Assembly (NCBI GenBank): GCA_023129805.1
Contig: JAGMBK010000062.1
Location: 1 to 10,589 of the forward strand
Source: Candidatus Zixiibacteriota bacterium
GTDB taxonomy: Bacteria > Zixibacteria > MSB-5A5 > SM1-73
DNA: 10,589 nt
Reading direction: 5' to 3'
Position numbers and translations under genes: made by a program. A model generated the notes under the pieces. It did not search any database. It was not told where the DNA came from and was given only the letters and a program-made list of their open reading frames with translations. Each line of letters opens with the position of its first letter. Within the stretch, counting starts at the first letter, position 1. Positions 6,875 through 10,589 of the stretch are shown here, one piece after another.

Positions 6875-7340
6875 AAAGGCTAAAAAGCTGATCCTCAGTT
6901 ACGCCGAGTTGGATTCGCCCCTGAAGAAGAGACTGGATGAGCATCTTCTATCCTGCCCTCACTGCTCTTATGAATTCTCCCTCCACAAAAAATCCATCAA
7001 TCTGCTAAAGGATGTTATTAGCTTCGAGGGATCCAAAGATTTCTGGGAGGGCTATCAGGTGAATCTAAAAAGGAAGATCGTTTCCCCTCCTGGCTGGAGC
7101 AGAGTCTGGACAAAAGTGGAAAGGTTAACCAGTCTCTTCAGAACACCTGTTTTAGGTCCGGTTCCCGCTTACGTGTTCTCCTTTGCTGTAATAGCGCTTT
7201 TGACCTTGAGCCTTTATCCGGGCTTTTTTTCCTCCAAAAATGTAGAGGGCTTCAAAAACAATCTGGTGGTGTATGAAGGGGAGTTGCTTTCTGCAGTAGA
7301 TGATGGAGGAGTGACCATCTACACCTTAGGGGGCAGATAG
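6864..7340 (+). CDS. Zinc-finger (ZAS) transmembrane anti-sigma factor
   Basis: The protein has 158 residues. The N-terminal cytosolic part has C3 and then H27-x3-C31-x2-C34, the pattern of the zinc-binding anti-sigma domain. One strongly hydrophobic segment (about 100-121) crosses the membrane, leaving a short extracytoplasmic tail of about 37 residues. It should bind the co-encoded ECF factor and keep it inactive until an envelope signal triggers release, by proteolysis or conformational change. The start at 6864 lies within the sigma gene, with GGGG (6853-6856) 7 nt upstream, so the two are translationally coupled. The outer tail is too short for a separate sensor fold, so the signal may be received by another protein. 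The lipoprotein and HtrA encoded just downstream are candidates (inference). Confidence 0.9.
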   Translation: MKCRKAKKLILSYAELDSPLKKRLDEHLLSCPHCSYEFSLHKKSINLLKDVISFEGSKDFWEGYQVNLKRKIVSPPGWSRVWTKVERLTSLFRTPVLGPVPAYVFSFAVIALLTLSLYPGFFSSKNVEGFKNNLVVYEGELLSAVDDGGVTIYTLGGR

Positions 7341-7358
7341 CAAAAGGCTAAAAAAGAG

Positions 7359-7402
7359 GATCTTCGAAAAACGGTCTGGTTGAAAAGAAAGAGACGAAGA
7401 TC
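7359..7402. repeat. Inverted repeat in the gap between anti-sigma and lipoprotein genes
   Basis: GATCTTCG (7359-7366) and CGAAGATC (7395-7402) are perfect 8-bp arms separated by 28 nt. They occupy most of the 91-nt gap. They may form a leader hairpin or an operator-like site that adjusts expression of the lipoprotein relative to the sigma pair. No T run follows. Confidence 0.4.
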
Positions 7403-7431
7403 ATTTGAAATTTGATAACGTTTAGGGGAGT

Positions 7432-8499
7432 ATGCGGTCAAGACGAAAGTCCGAATTTGTCCCCAGGACTCAAATTCGAGGATCCTGTGGAAAGGCGGCA
7501 GTTCTTCTCTGGCTTTCCGGGATGATGATCTTTTTAGGGGGATGTGGCGAAAGTTCGCTTCAAGGTCTGGAGGAGGATTTAGCCAAAGTTGTGGAAAAGG
7601 CGGGGCCATCTGTCGTCTGCTTGATGGCTAAAAATGAAAGCTCCGGGGAGGTGAAGTTCGGCTCCGGAGTGATTTTGGATGGGGGGTATATCCTTACCAC
7701 AGAAAGTATCTTCGACAACGTCGATAACATCACCTTTAAACTACAGGACGGGCGGGTAATAAACGACCATGAGATCATTGTGATTTTTTGTGACTTTGAA
7801 ACCAATGTCAGTTTGATTCAGGTGGAAAATAAAGAGCTTAAGCCCGTGCGCATTATGGAAGAGGGGAAGATAGAGAACGGATGTCTGGGCATTGCCTTAG
7901 GGAATACCAATTATTCCAAAGGCTTGGATGTCAGTCTGGGAACGGTGACCAAATCCTGGATAGGAGGGGCGGACGCATATGATGAGAGCCTTATGATCTG
8001 GCACGGTCCTGTCGTCCCCTACCACGGGGGTACCCCCATATTCAACCGCAACGGAGAACTTTTAGGTTTAACCGAGGGCATACCCGAAGGTGAAGATGGA
8101 GTAATCTTTATATTGCCAGCCAGGACCTGTGTGCGAGTCAGCGAGGTGCTCAAGAGGGAGGGCCAGGTTAAAAGAGCATGTATTGGAATCTTCTGTGCGA
8201 GAAAATCCGGCAAGTGTGAAAAAGGGGAAACTTCAGAAGGTGTTTTGATAACAAAGGTGGAGGAAGAAAGCCCTGCCTTCAAAGCAGGACTGGATCCCGG
8301 TGATAGAATCGTCAGCTTTAACGGAAAACCGATAGAAAGCCCGGCTCAACTCAGGAGGCTTATCTCTGCCACCGGAGTGGGGTCCCACATCCTGTTAAGT
8401 GTGATCCGCCAGGGGGATGATAGAAGAGTGGATGTGGTAATCAAAACGGCTGAGCATAATGGGCTGGGAATGAGAAGATGTCCCCACCGATCAATTTGA
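7432..8499 (+). CDS. HtrA-like lipoprotein pseudoprotease with one PDZ domain
   Basis: This 355-residue protein has a positively charged N-terminus, a hydrophobic stretch (22-37) and the lipobox LGGC with C38, so it should be a lipoprotein outside the cytoplasm. Residues 50-245 follow the HtrA trypsin-like fold, with GSGVILDGGYIL, LIQVE, LGIALGN and NGELLGL, and a PDZ domain follows (about 250-340, EGVLITKVEEESPAFKAGL). All three catalytic positions are changed: His to S92 (TTESIF in place of TNAHV), Asp to N125 (ETNVSL), Ser to G199 (YHGGTP in place of GNSGGP). It should therefore be inactive and serve in binding, sensing or scaffolding (inference). Apart from the lipid cysteine the mature part has 8 cysteines, four of them at 233-262, while the downstream HtrA has none in its soluble part. 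The first 21 residues are encoded by a palindromic repeat. AGGGGAG stands very close before the ATG. Confidence 0.85.
   Translation: MRSRRKSEFVPRTQIRGSCGKAAVLLWLSGMMIFLGGCGESSLQGLEEDLAKVVEKAGPSVVCLMAKNESSGEVKFGSGVILDGGYILTTESIFDNVDNITFKLQDGRVINDHEIIVIFCDFETNVSLIQVENKELKPVRIMEEGKIENGCLGIALGNTNYSKGLDVSLGTVTKSWIGGADAYDESLMIWHGPVVPYHGGTPIFNRNGELLGLTEGIPEGEDGVIFILPARTCVRVSEVLKREGQVKRACIGIFCARKSGKCEKGETSEGVLITKVEEESPAFKAGLDPGDRIVSFNGKPIESPAQLRRLISATGVGSHILLSVIRQGDDRRVDVVIKTAEHNGLGMRRCPHRSI
7452..7494. repeat. Palindromic repeat inside the 5' end of the lipoprotein gene
   Basis: CGAATTTG (7452-7459) and CAAATTCG (7471-7478) form a perfect 8-bp stem, with TCC and GGA extending it inside the loop. 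The adjoining 16-mer at 7479-7494 is identical to 1238-1253 in the intergenic region, and GTCCCCAGGA is shared too. The element encodes residues 7-21 in frame, just ahead of the signal-peptide hydrophobic core. It looks like a dispersed repeat that became part of the coding sequence. Confidence 0.6.
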
Positions 8500-8642
8500 A
8501 AATTTCTTTCCCGCTGGAACATCTCGCCTCTTTTTTTGTATATCCTAATAGGGAGACAGACTTGAGTATGGGTGCTAAAGGATGGAGGTTAAAAGTTCTC
8601 CCAAAAAAGGCACAAAAAACCTTTTAAAACAAGGAGGCAAAG
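8500..8642 (+). promoter_or_regulatory. Spacer ahead of the YHS gene, possible internal promoter or processing region
   Basis: This 143-nt gap has no frame worth calling. A T7 run (8531-8537) follows the lipoprotein stop but lacks a clear GC-rich stem, so it is a weak terminator candidate at best. AAAAGG (8605-8610) and CCTTTT (8620-8625) form a feeble stem. GGAAC at 8516-8520 recalls an ECF -35 element, but I find no matching -10 at a proper distance. Confidence 0.25.
8631..8637 (+). promoter_or_regulatory. Consensus ribosome-binding site for the YHS gene
   Basis: AAGGAGG is a full Shine-Dalgarno match placed 5 nt before ATG 8643. It is the strongest such site in the window and supports the short frame as a real, well-translated gene. 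Confidence 0.85.
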
Positions 8643-8807
8643 ATGGTTATCGATCCGATTTGCCTGTTGGAGATAGATGAGAAGAGCGCTCCCGCCAAGA
8701 GCGTATTTAATGGTCAAACTTTTTATTTCTGTAACGAAAGTTGTAAACAGAAGTTCGAAGAGGATCCAGAAAAATATATAGACGTGGAAAGGAAGGAAGA
8801 AAGTTAA
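8643..8807 (+). CDS. Small YHS-domain protein (54 residues)
   Basis: Almost the whole protein is one YHS domain. DPICLLEID (4-12) stands where DPVCGMEVD is usual, FNGQTFYFCNESCKQKFEEDP (22-42) gives the family's FCxxxC pair with C30 and C34, and the domain ends at KYI. C7, C30 and C34 are the conserved cysteines. YHS domains occur alone or joined to metal-transporting ATPases and other metal-related proteins, and are thought to bind metal ions. There is no signal peptide, so it should be cytosolic. It is read with the flanking genes on the same strand, between the pseudo-HtrA and HtrA genes, which hints at a metal or redox input to this cluster (inference). The perfect Shine-Dalgarno site fixes the start. 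TAA 8805-8807 ends it. Confidence 0.88.
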   Translation: MVIDPICLLEIDEKSAPAKSVFNGQTFYFCNESCKQKFEEDPEKYIDVERKEES

Positions 8808-8855
8808 ATAAGCGCCCAGGTAAGTTGATTTCACCAATCTGAATCATTCAATTGG

Positions 8856-8896
8856 GGTCGGGATGAGGTTTTGGCTGGATGAAAACCATCCCGACC
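8856..8896 (+). repeat. Strong 15-bp hairpin ahead of the HtrA start
   Basis: GGTCGGGATG (8856-8865) pairs perfectly with CATCCCGACC (8887-8896), and GTTTT (8868-8872) pairs with AAAAC (8882-8886), leaving a 2-nt bulge and the loop GGCTGGATG. It contains the upstream in-frame ATG 8863, which would be locked in the stem. Translation therefore more likely begins at ATG 8926. The CCCGACC arm recurs in the repeats near 5496, so this may be a dispersed palindrome rather than a dedicated regulator. Confidence 0.7.
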
Positions 8897-8925
8897 TCTT
8901 AACATTAGAAGAAGAGGATTTGAAA

Positions 8926-10464
8926 ATGCCGGTGGGCAACATGAGAAAAACCCGCATCATATTTGGGTCTATTTTATGCGGGATCATAGTTGGAGCAGGC
9001 ATAGTAATTTTGCTCTCGGCTTTAGGATTCTTGCAATCCCCGTTTTCCACGGGATCCGTAGGATCGGATGAGAAACACATTTTGCCACTAGCACCCAAGA
9101 TGGTGCAAACTGCCGCTTCCTTCCAGGATGAGATAACCAGTTCCCGCCAGAACGCCATAGTCTGGGCGGCACAGAGGGTGGGTCCCGCCGTGGTATCCAT
9201 CAGCGTGGTTCAGGTGAGGGTGGTTAGAGAACATCCTTTCTCTTCACCATTCGGGGATAAGTATTTTGACGAGTTCTGGGGAAGGTTTTTCCGTCCGCGG
9301 GAATATAAAGAGAAAGTTTACAGCATAGGCTCCGGGTTCATAATAAACCATGACGGATACATATTGACCAATGCCCATGTGGTAAGAGGGGCAGACCAGT
9401 TGAAGGTAAGTTTGACCACCGGAGAGGAATATGAGGGAAAAGTGGTGGGCTTAGATGAGGTCTCAGACTTGGCAGTGGTGAAGATAGACACAGAAAATTT
9501 GCCCTCGGTGGTTCTGGGCAATTCCGATGATCTGATAATCGGGGAGTGGGCCATTGCCATAGGCAATCCCTTTGGCTATCTGCTGGACGATCCCAATCCC
9601 ACCGTGACCGTAGGGGTTATCAGCGCGGTGAATCGAGACATCAAAAGAGAAAGGGGACAGGTTCAAATCTACAGAAAGATGATCCAGACCGATGCCGCCA
9701 TAAATTTAGGAAACTCAGGTGGCCCTTTGGTTAATGCCTCTGGGGAAGTGATTGGAATCAATACTTTCATCTTCACCACCAGCCGGGGCTCTGAGGGGAT
9801 CGGCTTCGCCATACCCATTAATCGAGCCAAGGCCATACTTTCAGATCTGATCCAACACGGCAGTGTCATCCCTGCCTGGATTGGCTTAAGAGTGCAGGAA
9901 GTCAATCCCATTCTGGCGCAGAGCCTTGATTTGAAAAAGGCTGAGGGGGTGATCGTATCCGACGTGGAGGAGGAAAGCCCGGCACAAAAGGCTGGACTCA
10001 AAAGAAAAGATGTGATAATAGAGGTGGATGATCAGAAGATAAAAAACTTAAGTGACTGGGAGGATTTTGTCTATCTGGCAAGAGCAAAACAAAGTCTGAA
10101 CATCGGTTTTCTGCGGGATGGCAAAAAGAAGGATGCCCGATTGTTGCCGGAAGCACTTCCCACTCAAGCAACCAAAAGCTCTCAAAGTAAGCTGGGAATA
10201 ACCGTGACTAACATAAGTTCGTCCATTGCTTACCGCCTGGGAACAAACGATCGAAGAGGAGTGGTTATCGCCGGTGTGGATAAAGAAGGCATCGCCTATG
10301 AAGCAGGTCTGGAGGTGGGAGATATAATCCGAAGAATCAACGACCAGCCCATCCGAAGCGTTGAAGACTATGATAAGATAATTAACCGGATAAAAAGCAA
10401 AGATAGATTGATTCTGTTGATCGAACGGGATGGCACTTTGTATTTTGTTTCAATAGAGCTGTAA
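8926..10464 (+). CDS. HtrA/Deg-family serine protease, membrane-anchored, two PDZ domains
   Basis: The protein has 512 residues from ATG 8926, which has GAGGA (8914-8918) 7 nt upstream. A longer start at ATG 8863 is possible but is buried in a hairpin. After MRKTR there is one hydrophobic segment (about 11-32) without an obvious cleavage site, so the enzyme is probably anchored and faces the periplasm. The trypsin-like domain has an intact triad: H151 in GYILTNAHVV, D181 in SDLAVVKID and S264 in LGNSGGP. PDZ1 (about 319-405) and PDZ2 (about 422-510) follow, as in DegP/DegQ/MucD; DegS has only one. It should degrade or refold damaged envelope proteins. With the ECF sigma pair and an inactive paralogue just upstream, it is the likely effector, and possibly a feedback protease, of this stress system (inference). 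The gene ends with TAA 10462-10464. The symbol is left blank because DegP- and DegS-like roles cannot be separated here. Confidence 0.93.
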   Translation: MPVGNMRKTRIIFGSILCGIIVGAGIVILLSALGFLQSPFSTGSVGSDEKHILPLAPKMVQTAASFQDEITSSRQNAIVWAAQRVGPAVVSISVVQVRVVREHPFSSPFGDKYFDEFWGRFFRPREYKEKVYSIGSGFIINHDGYILTNAHVVRGADQLKVSLTTGEEYEGKVVGLDEVSDLAVVKIDTENLPSVVLGNSDDLIIGEWAIAIGNPFGYLLDDPNPTVTVGVISAVNRDIKRERGQVQIYRKMIQTDAAINLGNSGGPLVNASGEVIGINTFIFTTSRGSEGIGFAIPINRAKAILSDLIQHGSVIPAWIGLRVQEVNPILAQSLDLKKAEGVIVSDVEEESPAQKAGLKRKDVIIEVDDQKIKNLSDWEDFVYLARAKQSLNIGFLRDGKKKDARLLPEALPTQATKSSQSKLGITVTNISSSIAYRLGTNDRRGVVIAGVDKEGIAYEAGLEVGDIIRRINDQPIRSVEDYDKIINRIKSKDRLILLIERDGTLYFVSIEL

Positions 10465-10589
10465 GAACCTTTTTACATCCCTCGTTCTTGCAGGTTACCC
10501 CTCTACCCTGCAGCAACTGTGGTTGGGGTAAGTGCACCCTGAACTAATGTTTAAAGGAAATTGTGTTCTTTCGTATTTAATGTGGAAAT
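10465..10589 (+). other. Non-coding 3' flank of the HtrA gene with alternative hairpins
   Basis: Two stems compete for the same bases: TGCAGG (10489-10494) with CCTGCA (10507-10512), and TTACCCC (10495-10501) with GGGGTAA (10525-10531). Neither is followed by a T run, so this is not a textbook terminator, though it may protect the mRNA 3' end. The flank is otherwise AT-rich, and I see no gene before the window ends. Confidence 0.4.

Noticed and set aside
8516..8550. ECF-type promoter with GGAAC before the YHS gene
   Set aside because: The -35-like word is present, but no -10-like element lies at about 15-17 nt.
8863..8925. Longer HtrA start at ATG 8863
   Set aside because: The ATG is inside a 15-bp stem with no good Shine-Dalgarno site, and the added 21 residues are charged sequence ahead of a normal membrane anchor. 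ATG 8926 has GAGGA at good spacing. Not fully excluded.
10485..10540. tRNA gene or intrinsic terminator
   Set aside because: No cloverleaf or acceptor pairing can be drawn, and no T run follows the stems.

Overview
The window reads as bacterial chromosome of moderate GC. The organism is probably a diderm, anaerobic and uncultivated lineage. The support is a diderm-style set of envelope parts (predicted lipoprotein, membrane-anchored HtrA, ECF sigma/anti-sigma pair), a histidine kinase with c-type haem motifs, a sigma54-type response regulator, and short palindromic repeats between and even inside genes. I cannot name the phylum from sequence alone; something FCB-like or a candidate phylum is a guess.

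Layout. (1) Positions 2-868 (+) hold the 3' part of an integral membrane protein gene with an internal duplication. It is interrupted by one in-frame TGA at 368-370. (2) Positions 869-1302 carry no gene but hold a nested palindromic repeat. (3) Positions 4792 down to 1303 (-) are a compact operon: haem-binding sensor kinase, NtrC-type response regulator and archaemetzincin, with junctions of about 2 nt. (4) Positions 4793-6108 are a decayed strip with palindromes, the 3' part of a GcvH-like gene (-), and the C-terminal cytosolic domain of a cation diffusion facilitator (+). (5) Positions 6185-10464 (+) hold an envelope-stress style cluster: ECF sigma factor, zinc-finger anti-sigma factor (11-nt overlap), a lipoprotein with an HtrA fold plus PDZ domain whose three catalytic residues are all replaced, a 54-residue YHS-domain protein, and an intact two-PDZ HtrA protease. 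(6) Positions 10465-10589 are non-coding, with mutually exclusive hairpins.

How the parts may work together. The kinase probably reads a redox or small-molecule signal through haem in the periplasm and phosphorylates the regulator, which would drive sigma54 promoters. The archaemetzincin is the likely co-expressed effector or passenger. In the second cluster, the anti-sigma factor should hold the sigma factor at the membrane. The paired dead and active HtrA proteins suggest an envelope protein-quality circuit in which the cysteine-rich pseudoprotease may sense or scaffold and the active HtrA degrades. That last step is inference. The most novel-looking element is the sigma/anti-sigma/pseudo-HtrA/YHS/HtrA cluster.
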